Assembly: GCA_009781175.1 (NCBI GenBank)
Contig: WQYQ01000002.1
Location: 231,875-295,874, forward strand
Reading direction: 5' to 3'
Length of the DNA stretch: 64,000 bases
Source of the DNA: Betaproteobacteria bacterium
Lineage (GTDB): Bacteria > Pseudomonadota > Gammaproteobacteria > Burkholderiales > Rhodocyclaceae
In this document: positions 44,701 to 55,100 of the stretch, piece by piece
Position numbering within the stretch: the first letter of the stretch is position 1
How the letters are laid out: each line of letters begins with the position of its first letter
Made by a program: the position numbers and the translations under genes
Notes under the pieces: generated by a model
Told to the model about the DNA's origin: nothing
Databases searched by the model: none
What the model saw: the letters and a program-made list of their open reading frames with translations, nothing else

Positions 44701-46982
44701 TCGAGAAGATGGACGGCACGCGCGGCAAGCTCAAGTGGGGCGGCGATGCGGGCATGCGCGATACGCGCTCGATGCCGAAGAAGGTCAAGCTCGTCGATTT
44801 GTTCAGCGGCCCGGTCCAGCTCGACGCCAAGGGCGAAGCGCAAATCCCGCTCGACATTCCCGACTTCAACGGCACGCTGCGTCTGATGGCCGTGGCCGCG
44901 ACGCCGGAACGCTTCGGCAGCGCCGAACGCGAAATGACGGTGGCCGCGCCTATCGTCGCCGAGCTTTCGATGCCGCGCTTCATCGCGCCCGGCGACAGCG
45001 CGACGCTGGCGCTCGATGTCACCAATATGAGCGGCGGCGCGCAGGACATTCAGCTCAAGCTCGAAGCCGCCGACCCGGTGAAGATCCGCGATGGCGAACG
45101 CAGCCTCTCGCTCAAGGACAAGCAGCGCACAATCCTGCGCTTCCCGGTCGAAGCGACCGACGCTTACGGACTCGGACGCATCCGGCTGCAGCTCAAGGGC
45201 AGCGGCGCGAAACCCATATCGATCACGCGCGAAATGGCGCTGCAAGTGCAGCCGCCCGTGCCGGCCGAACGCGAACTGCGGCGCGCGCGCATCGAGCCCA
45301 ACGGCAGCTTCAAGCTCGACCCGGCGATGCTCGAACGCTTCTTCAAAGCCTCGGCGACGGTGAGCATGACGGTTTCGAACAAGCCGCCCTTGAACGTGAA
45401 GAGCCTCGTGCAAGGCTTGCTCGACTATCCCTACGGATGTCTCGAACAAACCACGAGCGCGGCCTATCCGTATGTGTTCATCGACGAAGCCGCGGCCAAG
45501 GCTTACGGGCTCAAACCGCGCAGCCGCGAAGAGCGCGCCCAGTTCATCGAAGGCGCGATCGCGCGCATCGCCAGCATGCAGGGCGCGCAAGGGGGCTACA
45601 CACTGTGGGGCGGCGGCGCGTATGAAGCCTGGCTCACGCCGTATGTCAGCGGCTTCCTCGCCGATGCGCGCGCGGAAGGCTTCAATGTGCCGGATGCGAT
45701 GATGAAGCGGGCGCAGGACTGGATGCTGCAGCGTCTGCAAAATGCGCCGAACAATTTCCCCTCGATTCCGGCCAGCGTGAAACCCGACGACAAAGGCCAC
45801 TATCGCCCGCTGGACTACGATTTGCTGCGCAACGGGCATCAGCGTTTCGCCGAGCTGGCGCATATCGCCTACATGCTGGCGCGCGATCAGAAAGCGCCGC
45901 TGGCCAGCCTGCGCGTGCTGCACGATCAATTCCGTGATCGCGCGAAGTCGCCGCTGCCTTTGGTGCATCTCGCCGCGGCGCTCGAAATGATGGGCGACAA
46001 AGCGCGCGCGAAGGTCGCGCTCGACGATGCGATGAAGCGCCCATACGGCATCGACCCTGGTTATTGGGGCTGGGAATGGCTGGGCGATTACGGCAGCGCG
46101 ACACGCGACTATGCGCTGGCCTACGCATTGATGATGCGGCACAAGCTACAGCATCCACGGCGCGAAAACATGCTCTTCGATCTGACCGAAAAACTCGGCA
46201 ACCGCGGCTACGCATCGACCCAGGAACGCCTCGCGCTCTTCCTCGCGGCGCGCGCCGCAGGCGGGGAATCGAACGCGGAGTGGAGCGCGGCGCTGAAGAA
46301 AGGCGCAACAAGCGAAACGCTCGCCTCGCGCAGCACCGAGCTGCGCAGCTTCGACGCCGCCGCGCTCGCGCGCGGCCTGGAAATAGAGAACCGCAGCAAC
46401 GCGCCGCTGTTCCTCGAAATCGAAGCCACCGGCTATCCGGTCAAAGCGCCAGCGCCGAAGACCGACGTCGTGGAACTCACGCGCGACTGGTTCGAGCCCG
46501 ATGGCAGCCGCTGGAACGGCCGCCCGCTCAAAACGGGCGACATGCTGATCGTGCGCCTCACGGCGGTGCCGAAACGGCCGCTCGACCAGGGTTTGATCGT
46601 CGACCATGTGCCGGCTGGGTTCGAGATTGAAAACCTCAACCTCTCGCAAGGCCCGCACGCCGAAGAATTCACGATCGGCAATGTCAACGTCGCGCAGGCG
46701 ATGCAGGACCCGCGCATCCGCCATCGCGAATTCCGCGACGATCGTTTCGTCGTCGCCGCCGAGCTGAAGTCCCCAATGACGGTGTTCTACATGCTGCGCG
46801 CCGTCACGCCGGGCCGCTATGTCGTACCGGCGCCCTTCGCCGAGGACATGTACCGGCCCGAACTGCGCGGCATCGGCGTGCAGCCGCAGCCAGTAACGGT
46901 CGTCGATCCGCGTGCGCCTGCCGCCGCGCCGGCAGCGCCGGCTTCAGCGCCTGCGGAAGTGGCGGTTTCCGCGCTGAATTAA
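41772..46982 (+). CDS. Bacterial alpha-2-macroglobulin
   Basis: A 1736-residue periplasmic protease trap of the YfhM type. An N-terminal hydrophobic segment (LPILLAILAVIMAAAGGGWW, about residues 12-31) without a lipobox should anchor it in the inner membrane. The thioester motif YGCLEQTTS is intact, with C1223, so it can couple covalently to attacking proteases. MG-type beta domains precede it and an alpha-helical thioester domain and C-terminal domain follow. It is 21 bases upstream of pbpC, the usual partner. Confidence 0.95.
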   Translation: MRPHSIQGKVSLPILLAILAVIMAAAGGGWWWQQHKRDAAPEGATVFEAAGGPFALSGCDARTSEDAPALALIFSEPLDRKTSLDKLITVTDLGRMDGATEQSEERGATTKPPAKENLPVNGKIVSGGWYIGDNPRVALFAGVQPQRKYHIQLSAEIQSRAGVKLAEAGACDVATEEMPPSFFFASKGTVLPAKQNGGLPVVTINVPEVDVQFLRVEPAQLPRFIEKVLGVRAPKAQEAQDDDATPADTEEEYDYRYGYDGYYGESNKKLKGRVYNWDLERLREVSQSVYLGRFPTDDKPNRRHVTFLPVENIKELQEPGIYVAVMSQPGRFREDYQVTYFYVSDIGVHVHRFDKQTELFATSLTTGKALSGIEFEVLDANAKSLGKTASDGEGRASLPNLPESAQLLLAQRGKEMSVLALHEPGLDLSEFDVGGYLPRDAKLFVYAGRDLYRPGEKFAVSMLARDPDGRIAAPLPVQARLKRPDGRTVQTETWQPDSKIPGYFQRTLSLPADAQTGRWTLELRADPGARAADSVWTFQVEEFLPERMKLDLRNDQAWLAAGDAFAVSVQGDYLYGAPAAGNRLLGSVAVERARNPLAKQWPGFVFGDVADDKLKAHQEIDETALDDKGQAQVNVPIAVDAPHSLVSVRASFSLLESGGRPVVRSIERVLWPAKAMLAVRPAFDRDVAQENSLAQFELIRVDPKGNFAPSKEVSIKLFREDRVYYWRFDDQKGWHSGYTETEELLESGKLALAQRSPLSLGVKWGTYRLEVADPETGQTLRYRFYAGWNAQDAEAIGNRPDRVQMKLEGVPAKPGGEVKLTLVPPHDGEALILVEGDRVLWSKRMPVSTSGTTVSIPLNEKWNRSDLYVSAIVFRPGSQGDRVTPARAVGLAYLPLARAERKLAVQISAPDKVLPEKRTIVKVKAEGAAGKLATVTLSAVDIGILNITRYKTPDAFDFFFGKHRYAPELLDLYGKLIEKMDGTRGKLKWGGDAGMRDTRSMPKKVKLVDLFSGPVQLDAKGEAQIPLDIPDFNGTLRLMAVAATPERFGSAEREMTVAAPIVAELSMPRFIAPGDSATLALDVTNMSGGAQDIQLKLEAADPVKIRDGERSLSLKDKQRTILRFPVEATDAYGLGRIRLQLKGSGAKPISITREMALQVQPPVPAERELRRARIEPNGSFKLDPAMLERFFKASATVSMTVSNKPPLNVKSLVQGLLDYPYGCLEQTTSAAYPYVFIDEAAAKAYGLKPRSREERAQFIEGAIARIASMQGAQGGYTLWGGGAYEAWLTPYVSGFLADARAEGFNVPDAMMKRAQDWMLQRLQNAPNNFPSIPASVKPDDKGHYRPLDYDLLRNGHQRFAELAHIAYMLARDQKAPLASLRVLHDQFRDRAKSPLPLVHLAAALEMMGDKARAKVALDDAMKRPYGIDPGYWGWEWLGDYGSATRDYALAYALMMRHKLQHPRRENMLFDLTEKLGNRGYASTQERLALFLAARAAGGESNAEWSAALKKGATSETLASRSTELRSFDAAALARGLEIENRSNAPLFLEIEATGYPVKAPAPKTDVVELTRDWFEPDGSRWNGRPLKTGDMLIVRLTAVPKRPLDQGLIVDHVPAGFEIENLNLSQGPHAEEFTIGNVNVAQAMQDPRIRHREFRDDRFVVAAELKSPMTVFYMLRAVTPGRYVVPAPFAEDMYRPELRGIGVQPQPVTVVDPRAPAAAPAAPASAPAEVAVSALN

Positions 46983-47003
46983 AGCGTAGCAGCGGAGGCG
47001 CAA

Positions 47004-49439
47004 GTGAAGCTGAAACTGCCCAAGCTGCCCGCCCGCATCGCGGACTGGTGGCGCGGGCGCTGGCGTAAAGCGGGACTGATCGGCTTTGTGGCGCTGGCAA
47101 GCCTGTTGGCGCTCGACCGCATCTTCCCCGTGCCATTGCCGCCGCGCGAAGCCGGCCTGATCGTCGTCGCGCGTGACGGCTCGCCCCTGCGTTCCTGGCC
47201 GAGCGTGGATGGCGTCTGGCGTTATCCGATCACGCCGGAGCAAGTCTCGCCGCACTATCTCGAAGCCGTGCTCAACTACGAGGACCGATGGTTTTACTGG
47301 CATCCCGGCGTCAATCCGCTCGCGCTCGCGCGCGCGGCCTGGCAATGGGTGCGTCATGGCCGCATCGTCTCCGGCGGTTCAACGCTGACGATGCAAGTCG
47401 CGCGCATGCTCGAACCGCCGCCGCGCACGCTGCGCGGCAAGTTGCGCCAGATCCTGCGCGCCCTGCAGCTTGAATTGCACTGCTCGAAGCGCGAAATCCT
47501 CACGCTCTATCTAAACCAAGCGCCAATGGGCGGCATCGTCGAAGGCGTCGAAATGGCGAGCCGCGCTTATCTCGGCAAGCCTTCGCGTTATCTGAGCCAG
47601 GCCGAAGCCGCCTTGCTCGCGGCCTTGCCGCAATCGCCTTCGCGCTTGCGCCCCGACCGCGCGCCCGAACGCGCGCAACAGGCGCGCGACAAAGTGCTGG
47701 CCCGCATGGCCGCCTTCGGAGTGTGGTCGGCGAGCGAAATCGCGGATGCAAAGATGGAACGCGTCGGCGCACAAGCGTTGCGCGGCCATTGGCTCGCGCC
47801 GCTCGCGGCCGAGCGCTTGCATCAGGAGGCGCAACGGGCGGCGCGGCCGTCACACGGATTGAACTCACAACTCGAAGTGCTGCAATCGACGCTCGATGTC
47901 GAAGTACAGAGCACGCTCGAGCGCATGCTGATCGACCGGATCGATCAACTGCCGCCGCGGGTTTCGATCGCGGCCATCGTGATGGAGAGCGAAAGCCTCG
48001 AAATCCGCGGCTATGCGGGCTCGGCGGATTTTTCAGACAAGCGCCGTTTTTCGCATGTCGACATGGTGCGCGGCGTGCGCTCTCCGGGCTCGACGCTGAA
48101 ACCCTTCCTCTACGCCCTGGCTTTGGATGAGGGCCTGATCCACTCCGAAAGCCTGCTCAGCGATGCGCCGCAATCCTTCGCGGGCTACGAGCCAGGTAAT
48201 TTCCAGGCCGCATTCTCGGGGCCGGTCAGCGCGGCCGAGGCGCTGCAGCGCTCGCTCAATGTGCCCGCGGTCGATCTGCTCGACCGCCTTGGCCCGGCAC
48301 GCTTTAGCGCCCGCCTGCGCGCGGGCGGCTTGAGACTACGCATGGCCCCGGGCGCGACACCCAATCTCTCGCTGATTCTGGGCGGCGCGGGCACCACGCT
48401 GGAAGAGCTTGTCGGCGCTTATCGCGCACTCGCCGCGGGCGGCATGGCGGGCCTACCACGCTTAAGCCCCTCCGCGCCGCGCATCGAGAACCGCCTGATG
48501 AGCGAAGGCGCGGCTTTCATCGTGCGCGACATTCTCGAAGGCGGCGGACACCCGGACCGGCCCTTCCTCGAAGCCGATCACCGCATCGCCTGGAAAACCG
48601 GCACCAGCTTCGGCTTTCGCGACGCCTGGGCCGTCGGCGTCACCAATCGCTACACCATCGGCATCTGGGTCGGCCGGCCCGACGGCACGCCGAATCCCGG
48701 TTTCTTCGGCGCCAATATCGCGGCGCCCTTGCTCAAGGATATCGCCGCGGCCCTGCCTGCGGGCGACGATGTTCTCACGCGCCGGACACCCGCTTCGGTC
48801 ACGCCGGTCAGCATCTGCTGGCCGCTTGGAGTGGCCGCGGAAGCCGCGCCGCCCGAGATGTGTCATGAAAAGCGCAGCGCCTGGTCGCTCAATGGCGCCG
48901 TGCCGCCGACTTTGCCGGATCGCATCAGGCTAGGCTCCTTGCGCGAAACGATCTGGATCGATCCACAAAACGGCGAGCGCACAACCTTGGATTGCAATCC
49001 CATGGCACAGGCGCGTGAAATAGCCCGTTGGCCCACAGTACTCGAACCTTGGCTGGGAACGGCCGAAAACCACAAGCAAGATCTACCGCCTTGGTCACCG
49101 CACTGTAGCCGTCCATTTGAGTCAGCCGGAACGCTGAAGATTGACGGCATTGCCGATGGCAGCGTATTGCGCCCGGCCCCGGGACAAACCCAGGCCGTGC
49201 TCAGCGTGCACGCCATAGGCAGCCGCGAGACGCTTTATTGGCTGGTCGACGGCCGCTTCCTGCGCGCGGGGTCAGGTTCCGCCACACAACGCATCACCCT
49301 TTTCGAAGACGGTGTACATACACTGACGGTAATGGACGGACAGGGGCGTTTTGTGCGCGTTGCTTTCACACTAAAAGGATTTATCCAGCCTCAACCGCAT
49401 CGGCCGCCAGCCTTTCCTTACGCGAAGAAGGACGCCTGA
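47004..49439 (+). CDS. pbpC: Penicillin-binding protein 1C
   Basis: An 811-residue bifunctional murein synthase. One N-terminal helix; a glycosyltransferase domain with YEDRWFYWHPGVNP (catalytic Glu E93) and SGGSTLTMQVARML; a transpeptidase domain with SPGSTLKPF (S363), and KTGTSFGFRDAW; and the PBP1C-specific C-terminal domain. The start is GTG with GGAGG five bases upstream. With the alpha-2-macroglobulin it forms a two-gene unit thought to repair and protect the cell wall after attack. Confidence 0.95.
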   Translation: MKLKLPKLPARIADWWRGRWRKAGLIGFVALASLLALDRIFPVPLPPREAGLIVVARDGSPLRSWPSVDGVWRYPITPEQVSPHYLEAVLNYEDRWFYWHPGVNPLALARAAWQWVRHGRIVSGGSTLTMQVARMLEPPPRTLRGKLRQILRALQLELHCSKREILTLYLNQAPMGGIVEGVEMASRAYLGKPSRYLSQAEAALLAALPQSPSRLRPDRAPERAQQARDKVLARMAAFGVWSASEIADAKMERVGAQALRGHWLAPLAAERLHQEAQRAARPSHGLNSQLEVLQSTLDVEVQSTLERMLIDRIDQLPPRVSIAAIVMESESLEIRGYAGSADFSDKRRFSHVDMVRGVRSPGSTLKPFLYALALDEGLIHSESLLSDAPQSFAGYEPGNFQAAFSGPVSAAEALQRSLNVPAVDLLDRLGPARFSARLRAGGLRLRMAPGATPNLSLILGGAGTTLEELVGAYRALAAGGMAGLPRLSPSAPRIENRLMSEGAAFIVRDILEGGGHPDRPFLEADHRIAWKTGTSFGFRDAWAVGVTNRYTIGIWVGRPDGTPNPGFFGANIAAPLLKDIAAALPAGDDVLTRRTPASVTPVSICWPLGVAAEAAPPEMCHEKRSAWSLNGAVPPTLPDRIRLGSLRETIWIDPQNGERTTLDCNPMAQAREIARWPTVLEPWLGTAENHKQDLPPWSPHCSRPFESAGTLKIDGIADGSVLRPAPGQTQAVLSVHAIGSRETLYWLVDGRFLRAGSGSATQRITLFEDGVHTLTVMDGQGRFVRVAFTLKGFIQPQPHRPPAFPYAKKDA

Positions 49440-49749
49440 CCAAAACATACAGCGCGAATAAAAACGCACAAAACAAGTTAGCGACAAACCAGAACAGAAT
49501 TGCGTAGCCAATTCCGATACTCTGGTCGGAGAAACTCCAGAAGAGCCAGCCAACGAATACCGAGCCCAATGTTCCGTTGGCGATAAAAACCAGAATCTCG
49601 GTCCATTTATTTCCATGTCTGGTGGCATGGAAATACCATCGGATCAAAGCGTTAATGAAAAGAGCCGGCAGGAGTGCCGCCGCGAAAACAATAAACAGCA
49701 CCATAACTAATCCAAACTTTCCCGCAAGTGAAAGTTTGCGGAAATTCAA
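49381..49749 (-). CDS. Small membrane protein of unknown function
   Basis: A 122-residue protein with three hydrophobic segments (GLVMVLFIVFAAALLPALFI near residue 13, a middle one with GTLGSVFVGWLFW, and AILFWFVANLFCAFLFALYV). The start codon shown is TTG; an ATG 15 codons in would cut into the first helix. No family recognised. The 3-prime end overlaps pbpC by 59 bases in the opposite direction. Confidence 0.6.
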   Translation of the reverse strand: MNFRKLSLAGKFGLVMVLFIVFAAALLPALFINALIRWYFHATRHGNKWTEILVFIANGTLGSVFVGWLFWSFSDQSIGIGYAILFWFVANLFCAFLFALYVLVRRPSSRKERLAADAVEAG

Positions 49750-49796
49750 GCGAGGCTTCGATACATTGCAAGGCTGGGCCGAATTGATACGTCATA

Positions 49797-49829
49797 AACA
49801 AAAAGCCGGGGCAAACCCGGCTTTTTGTT
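49797..49829. terminator. Bidirectional terminator at the end of the alpha operon
   Basis: AACAAAAAGCCGGG pairs with CCCGGCTTTTTGTT around GCAAA, a perfect 14-base-pair stem with T-runs on both strands. It lies 33 bases after rplQ and ends the ribosomal gene cluster. Confidence 0.93.
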
Positions 49830-49861
49830 ACTACTTCCAGCACGAAGAAAACTTAGCGAAC

Positions 49862-50260
49862 TTACGCTGCCTTCTCTTCCGTCGCGGGAGCCTCGGCTGA
49901 ATCCGGGCGGTCAACCAGTTCGACCAATGCGAGCGGTGCATTGTCGCCGACACGGAAACCGCACTTCAGGATACGCAGGTAGCCACCGTTACGGTTGGCA
50001 AAACGCGGACCCAGGACATCAAACAGTTTGACGACGATTTCACGATCACGCAGACGATCAAACGCCAAGCGACGATTGGCCAAGCTAGGCTTCTTGCCAA
50101 GCGTAATCATCGGCTCAACAACCCGACGCAGTTCCTTTGCCTTCGGCAAAGTGGTCTGGATCACTTCATAGCGCAGCAGCGCATTCGATAAATTGCGCAA
50201 CAAGGCCTGACGATGGGCGCTAGTGCGATTCAATTTGCGAAGACCGTTACGGTGACGCAT
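49862..50260 (-). CDS. rplQ: 50S ribosomal protein L17
   Basis: A 132-residue protein starting [20 protein letters not shown], the L17 signature. L17 lines the lower part of the large subunit near the tunnel exit. It is the last gene of the alpha operon, 34 bases after rpoA, and is followed by a strong terminator. Confidence 0.98.
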   Translation of the reverse strand: MRHRNGLRKLNRTSAHRQALLRNLSNALLRYEVIQTTLPKAKELRRVVEPMITLGKKPSLANRRLAFDRLRDREIVVKLFDVLGPRFANRNGGYLRILKCGFRVGDNAPLALVELVDRPDSAEAPATEEKAA

Positions 50261-50294
50261 TTTTATCTTCCTTCTCGAGGCTGGCTATCGCGGA

Positions 50295-51272
50295 TCAACC
50301 GAGCTTTTCAAGCCCGGCCGGCGGCCAGTTTTCTAACTTCATACCAAGGGTCAGGCCACGCGAGGCAAGCACTTCCTTGATCTCGTTAAGCGACTTCCGC
50401 CCCAAGTTCGGGGTCTTCAGCAACTCCGTTTCGGTGCGCTGAATCAGATCGCCAATGTAATAGATGTTCTCAGCCTTCAAGCAATTGGCCGAACGCACCG
50501 TCAGCTCCAGATCATCGACCGGGCGCATCAGCAGCGGATCGATCGTCGGCGCACGGGTTTGCTCAACCGGAACAGGCGTACCTTCCAGATCGGCAAAGAC
50601 CGACAATTGATCGGCCAGCACCCGGGCGGCGAAACGCACAGCTTCTTCCGGCTCAACCGCACCGTTCGTTTCGATATCCATGACCAGACGGTCAAGATCA
50701 GTACGCTGTTCGACGCGCGCCGCTTCAACCTGATAGGAGACGCGCCGCACGGGACCGAACGAAGCGTCGAGCACGATATGACCGATCGATTTGTTCTCAG
50801 CGTGACCCGGGCGAACATTGCCAGGCACATAACCGCGGCCTTGCTCGATCTTCAGCTGCATATCGAGCTTACCGCCAGGAGCCAGGTGAGCAATCACATG
50901 GTCCGGGTTAATAATTTCGACATCATGCGTCGTTTCAATATCACGCGCGGTCACAACGCCTTCGCCGTGCTTGCTGAGTCTGAGTGTCGCTTCGCCACGA
51001 TTGTGCAGTTTGAACACCACGCCCTTCAGATTGAGCAGGATGTCGACTACGTCCTCGCGGACACCATCAAGCGTCGAGTACTCGTGCAGTACGCCCTCGA
51101 TCTGCACTTCGGTGGGTGCATACCCGGGCAGCGAGGACAGCAGAATCCGCCGCAGCGCATTACCCAGTGTATGACCAAACCCGCGCTCGAACGGCTCCAT
51201 CACGACCACAGCATGCACCGGGGAAACGCTTTGAACGTCGATGATGCGTGGCTTCAGGAGAGTGTTTTGCAT
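50295..51272 (-). CDS. rpoA: RNA polymerase alpha subunit
   Basis: A 325-residue subunit that nucleates polymerase assembly. The N-terminal dimerisation domain has [20 protein letters not shown], and the C-terminal domain that binds UP elements has [16 protein letters not shown] and [18 protein letters not shown]. The ATG at 51272 (MQNTLLKP) is preferred over a TTG two codons before. Confidence 0.98.
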   Translation of the reverse strand: MQNTLLKPRIIDVQSVSPVHAVVVMEPFERGFGHTLGNALRRILLSSLPGYAPTEVQIEGVLHEYSTLDGVREDVVDILLNLKGVVFKLHNRGEATLRLSKHGEGVVTARDIETTHDVEIINPDHVIAHLAPGGKLDMQLKIEQGRGYVPGNVRPGHAENKSIGHIVLDASFGPVRRVSYQVEAARVEQRTDLDRLVMDIETNGAVEPEEAVRFAARVLADQLSVFADLEGTPVPVEQTRAPTIDPLLMRPVDDLELTVRSANCLKAENIYYIGDLIQRTETELLKTPNLGRKSLNEIKEVLASRGLTLGMKLENWPPAGLEKLG

Positions 51273-51314
51273 GGGCAATCCTTCGGTAGAGCGCGCAAAA
51301 TCGCGCGCCTGGCA

Positions 51315-51944
51315 TTAACGCGAATACAGTTCGACCACGAGGCTTTCGTTGATGGTCGAGGACAACTCGGCACGTTGCGGATAGGTTTTAAACACACCTT
51401 TGCCTTCTTTCGCGCTGACCTCAAGCCATTCCGGGAAACCACGTTGCTCAGCCGCTTCCAAAGCCGCTTTGACACGCAGCGTGCCGCGGGTTTTCTCAGC
51501 GAGCGTCACCACATCGCCGGGACGCAGCGTGTAAGACGGAATATTTACGCGTTTGCCATTCACCAATACGCCATTATGGCGCACGACCTGACGTGCTTCA
51601 GCGCGCGAAGCGCCAAAACCCATACGGTAAGCCACTGCATCCAAACGGCCTTCCAACAACTGAAGAAGGTTCTCGCCAGTCTGGCCCTTTTTGCCTTCCG
51701 CGGTTGCAAAAGTCTTACGGAATTGACGCTCAAGCACACCATAAATGCGGCGAATTTTCTGCTTTTCACGCAGTTGCTGACCGTAGCCCGACAGACGCTG
51801 ACCAGATTTCTGGCCATGCTGACCCGGGGCATAGGCACGACGCTCGATGGCACACTTGTCGGTGAAGCACTTCTCGCCCTTCAAGAAGAGCTTCTCGCCT
51901 TCACGACGGCACTGCCGGCACTTGGCATCTAGATTACGAGCCAC
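51315..51944 (-). CDS. rpsD: 30S ribosomal protein S4
   Basis: A 209-residue assembly protein of the small subunit and, in many bacteria, the translational regulator of the alpha operon. The N-terminus has a C9-x2-C12-x13-C26-x4-C31 pattern, the zinc-binding form that E. coli S4 lacks. The S4 RNA-binding domain is at residues 99-160 ([20 protein letters not shown]). Confidence 0.98.
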   Translation of the reverse strand: MARNLDAKCRQCRREGEKLFLKGEKCFTDKCAIERRAYAPGQHGQKSGQRLSGYGQQLREKQKIRRIYGVLERQFRKTFATAEGKKGQTGENLLQLLEGRLDAVAYRMGFGASRAEARQVVRHNGVLVNGKRVNIPSYTLRPGDVVTLAEKTRGTLRVKAALEAAEQRGFPEWLEVSAKEGKGVFKTYPQRAELSSTINESLVVELYSR

Positions 51945-51956
51945 GTTTGAACTCCT

Positions 51957-52346
51957 TTAGATACGACGCTTCTTCGGCGGACGACAGCCGTTATGCGGGA
52001 CAGGGGTGATATCAGTAATCGAGCTGACCTTGATACCAAGCGCATTCAGCGCACGAACCGAGGATTCACGTCCCGGGCCAGGGCCGGTAATGCGAACCTC
52101 CAGGTTCTTGATGCCACACTCGACAGCGACCTTACCGGCGGCATCCGCTGCAACTTGCGCCGCAAACGGTGTACTCTTGCGGGAGCCTTTGAAGCCCGCG
52201 CCACCCGCAGTTGCCCAAGACAATGCATTGCCTTGTCGATCAGTGATCGTAATGATTGTGTTGTTGAAAGAAGCGTGAATGTGGGCGATGCCCTCAGCCA
52301 CATTCTTCTTGATCTTCTTGCGAACCTTCGCAGCGGTTTTAGCCAT
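51957..52346 (-). CDS. rpsK: 30S ribosomal protein S11
   Basis: A 129-residue protein that contacts mRNA on the platform of the small subunit. [19 protein letters not shown] and the basic end [12 protein letters not shown] are diagnostic. Standard position between rpsM and rpsD. Confidence 0.98.
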   Translation of the reverse strand: MAKTAAKVRKKIKKNVAEGIAHIHASFNNTIITITDRQGNALSWATAGGAGFKGSRKSTPFAAQVAADAAGKVAVECGIKNLEVRITGPGPGRESSVRALNALGIKVSSITDITPVPHNGCRPPKKRRI

Positions 52347-52361
52347 GTCTTACGCCTCTAT

Positions 52362-52724
52362 TTATTTCTTGCCGGCGATCGGCTTACGCGGTCCCTTGCG
52401 GGTACGCGCATTGGTACGGGTGCGCTGACCACGGCAGGGCAGACCACGACGGTGCCGCAAACCGCGGTAGCAACCGAGGTCCATCAACCGCTTGATATTC
52501 ATCGTCACTTCGCGACGCAAATCGCCTTCGACGGTGAAACGGCCAATTTCTTCGCGAAGCCGATCCATTTCGGCCTCGGTCAGATCCTTGACCTTGGTCG
52601 TGCGCGCTACATGTGCAGCGTCACAAATTTGCTGTGCACGAGTGCGACCGATGCCGAAAATAGCGGTCAGCGCAATTTCCGCGTGCTTATGGTTGGGAAT
52701 ATTTACCCCAGCGATACGGGCCAT
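52362..52724 (-). CDS. rpsM: 30S ribosomal protein S13
   Basis: A 120-residue head protein that bridges to the large subunit. It begins [20 protein letters not shown] and ends in the basic [16 protein letters not shown] tail that reaches the tRNA. First large gene of the alpha operon after rpmJ. Confidence 0.98.
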   Translation of the reverse strand: MARIAGVNIPNHKHAEIALTAIFGIGRTRAQQICDAAHVARTTKVKDLTEAEMDRLREEIGRFTVEGDLRREVTMNIKRLMDLGCYRGLRHRRGLPCRGQRTRTNARTRKGPRKPIAGKK

Positions 52725-52770
52725 GCTCTTACCCCAAAACGCTCAAACTGTTGACGATCGGCGTCTGGGC

Positions 52771-52884
52771 TTAGCCCTGACGCTGCTTGTGACGTGGATC
52801 TTCACAGATCACGCGCACGACACCCTTGCGACGGATGACCTTGCACTTACGGCAGATCTTCTTAACCGAAGCCTGGACTCTCAT
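52771..52884 (-). CDS. rpmJ: 50S ribosomal protein L36
   Basis: A 37-residue protein starting [18 protein letters not shown]11, C14, C27 and H32 form the zinc site, so this is the zinc-binding form. It lies between infA and rpsM, its usual place. Confidence 0.96.
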   Translation of the reverse strand: MRVQASVKKICRKCKVIRRKGVVRVICEDPRHKQRQG

Positions 52885-52909
52885 GATTGACTCCTAAATT
52901 TCCTGAACT

Positions 52910-53128
52910 TCATTTGGCTCTAAAGACGATCCGACCTTTGCTGAGATCGTATGGCGTCAATTGAACCGTAACCTTGTCACCAGGAAGTATCCGGATATAG
53001 TGCATTCGCATCTTTCCGGAAATATGCCCCAACACGATGTGGCCATTTTCGAGCCGCACGCGGAAGGTTGCATTTGGCAAAGTCTCAATGACTTCACCTT
53101 GCATTTCGATTGCGTCTTCCTTGCTCAT
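52910..53128 (-). CDS. infA: Translation initiation factor IF-1
   Basis: A 72-residue OB-fold protein ([20 protein letters not shown]) that binds the ribosomal A site during initiation. In many betaproteobacteria infA sits between secY and rpmJ, as here, unlike in E. coli. Confidence 0.98.
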   Translation of the reverse strand: MSKEDAIEMQGEVIETLPNATFRVRLENGHIVLGHISGKMRMHYIRILPGDKVTVQLTPYDLSKGRIVFRAK

Positions 53129-53130
53129 CC

Positions 53131-54465
53131 TTACTTCACCGGCAAACCGGCGCCCTTGAAATTAGCTTTCTTCAAGAGGCTATCGTACTGATGGGTCATG
53201 ATGTAAGCCTGTACCTGAGACATGAAGTCCATGGTCACTACTACAATGATCAACAGTGACGTTCCGCCGAAATAGAACGGAACGTTCCATTTCAGAATTA
53301 AAAATTCCGGTAACAAACAAACCAACGTGACATAGACAGCCCCCACCAGCGTAAGCCGCATCAGGATCTTGTCGATATAACGAGCGGTTTGGTCCCCCGG
53401 CCGAATTCCTGGCACAAACGCTCCGCTCTTCTTCAGGTTATCAGCGGTCTCTTTCGAGTTGAACACCAAAGCCGTATAGAAGAAGCAGAAAAACACAATT
53501 GCAGCGGCATACAACAAGACATACACAGGCTGCCCAGGATGCAAGCCCGAAGCAATATCCCTGATGAAATTCGCCACCCTCGAATCACCCGCGCTCCCGA
53601 ACCACTGCGCAGCAGTTGCCGGAAACAGAATGATCGACGAAGCAAAAATCGGAGGAATAACCCCAGACATATTCAATTTCAATGGCAAGTGAGAACTCTG
53701 CCCACCATAAATCCGATTGCCAACTTGGCGCTTGGCGTAATTGACCAGAATCTTGCGCTGTCCGCGTTCGACAAACACCACAAACGAAGTCACAAGAACA
53801 ACCAATGCACAAATAAACAAAGCCGCAACAGGATGCATCGCTCCCGTCCGCACCAGTTCAAAGAGGCCACCAATCGAATTCGGCAAGCCAGCAGCAATAC
53901 CGGCAAAAATGATCAAGGAAATACCATTCCCAAGACCACGTTCCGTAATCTGCTCACCCAACCACATCAAAAACATCGTGCCAGTCACCAAGGTGGTCAC
54001 CGTCACAAAGCGGAACATCATACCGGGCTCAACCACCAAGCCAGCCTGCGCTTCGAGTGCCACGCCAATGCCGAAAGCCTGAAACAGCGCCAAGCCAACC
54101 GTGCCATAACGTGTGTATTGAGTAATCTTTCTGCGTCCCGCCTCGCCCTCTTTTTTCAGCTGCTCCAGTTGCGGCACGGCAACCGTTAGCAACTGCATGA
54201 TGATCGATGCCGAGATGTAAGGCATGATCCCCAATGCAAAGATGGTGAAACGTGAAAGCGCCCCGCCCGAGAACAGGTTGAAAATCCCGAGGATCCCACC
54301 TTTCTGAGACTGGAATAGCTCCGCCAGACGCACTGGATCGATACCCGGCACGGGAATATGCGCCCCAAGCCGGTAAACGAGCAGTGCACCCAACAGAAAC
54401 CACAAACGCCGCTTCAGATCGCCGAACTTATCGGCCTTTCCGAGAGTTGCCGGGGAAGTTGCCAC
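53131..54465 (-). CDS. secY: Protein translocase channel subunit SecY
   Basis: A 444-residue protein with ten membrane helices forming the Sec export channel. Signatures: [20 protein letters not shown] near residue 80 and the cytoplasmic loops with [15 protein letters not shown]. The GTG at 54465 ([14 protein letters not shown]) follows AAGG; the frame is open 24 codons further into rplO without support. Last gene of the spc group before infA. Confidence 0.97.
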   Translation of the reverse strand: MATSPATLGKADKFGDLKRRLWFLLGALLVYRLGAHIPVPGIDPVRLAELFQSQKGGILGIFNLFSGGALSRFTIFALGIMPYISASIIMQLLTVAVPQLEQLKKEGEAGRRKITQYTRYGTVGLALFQAFGIGVALEAQAGLVVEPGMMFRFVTVTTLVTGTMFLMWLGEQITERGLGNGISLIIFAGIAAGLPNSIGGLFELVRTGAMHPVAALFICALVVLVTSFVVFVERGQRKILVNYAKRQVGNRIYGGQSSHLPLKLNMSGVIPPIFASSIILFPATAAQWFGSAGDSRVANFIRDIASGLHPGQPVYVLLYAAAIVFFCFFYTALVFNSKETADNLKKSGAFVPGIRPGDQTARYIDKILMRLTLVGAVYVTLVCLLPEFLILKWNVPFYFGGTSLLIIVVVTMDFMSQVQAYIMTHQYDSLLKKANFKGAGLPVK

Positions 54466-54478
54466 CGTCGCCTTGTCC

Positions 54479-54913
54479 TTACTCAGTGATGCTGCCGCCA
54501 GCCGCTTCAATCGCGGCTTTGGCACCCTTTGTGGCACCTACGCCACGCAGAGACACTTTTCGAGTAATCGCACCGGAAAGAATCACCTTGGCCGCCAGGG
54601 CGTCATTCGGCACGATACCCGCACCTTTGAGCACCAACAAATCGATCTCATCGGCGCCCAGCAACTCGATTTCAGACAGGCGAACTTCTGCCATGCGTGC
54701 ACGCGTCAGCGAGTTAAAACCCCGCTTCGGCAAACGACGCTGCAAAGGCATCTGACCACCTTCGAAACCGACCTTATGGAAACCACCCGCACGGGATTTC
54801 TGTCCTTTATGACCACGGCCACAAGTTTTTCCCAAACCACTGCCCATGCCACGGCCAACACGCTTCTTCGCGTGTTTGGCGCCAATGCCCGGCTTAAGGT
54901 TATTAAGTTCCAT
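54479..54913 (-). CDS. rplO: 50S ribosomal protein L15
   Basis: A 144-residue assembly protein. The N-terminus [20 protein letters not shown] and the glycine-rich [17 protein letters not shown] segment are diagnostic. It starts directly after rpmD. Confidence 0.98.
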   Translation of the reverse strand: MELNNLKPGIGAKHAKKRVGRGMGSGLGKTCGRGHKGQKSRAGGFHKVGFEGGQMPLQRRLPKRGFNSLTRARMAEVRLSEIELLGADEIDLLVLKGAGIVPNDALAAKVILSGAITRKVSLRGVGATKGAKAAIEAAGGSITE

Positions 54914-55096
54914 TTAGCCCTCGCACTTCACCATATAGGCGACCTTGCGCACCATGCCGCGCACGGCGGGAGTGTCCTCAAGTTCAACCGTGTGATTTAG
55001 ACGACGCAACCCCAGGCCACGTACGGTGGCACGATGATCTTGCTTAGTGCCGATCAAGCTCTTAATGAGCGTGACACGAATTTTCTTGTCCGCCAT
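54914..55096 (-). CDS. rpmD: 50S ribosomal protein L30
   Basis: A 60-residue protein: [20 protein letters not shown] then [20 protein letters not shown]. The start is MADKKIRV at 55096; the longer open frame runs back into rpsE and is not used. Confidence 0.97.
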   Translation of the reverse strand: MADKKIRVTLIKSLIGTKQDHRATVRGLGLRRLNHTVELEDTPAVRGMVRKVAYMVKCEG

Positions 55097-55100
55097 GGTC

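Noticed and set aside
42567..46142. Very long open frame (1191 codons) on the minus strand
   Set aside because: It lies fully antisense to the alpha-2-macroglobulin gene, is rich in Arg, His and Ala, and has no family motif. Such frames arise from GC-rich codon bias.
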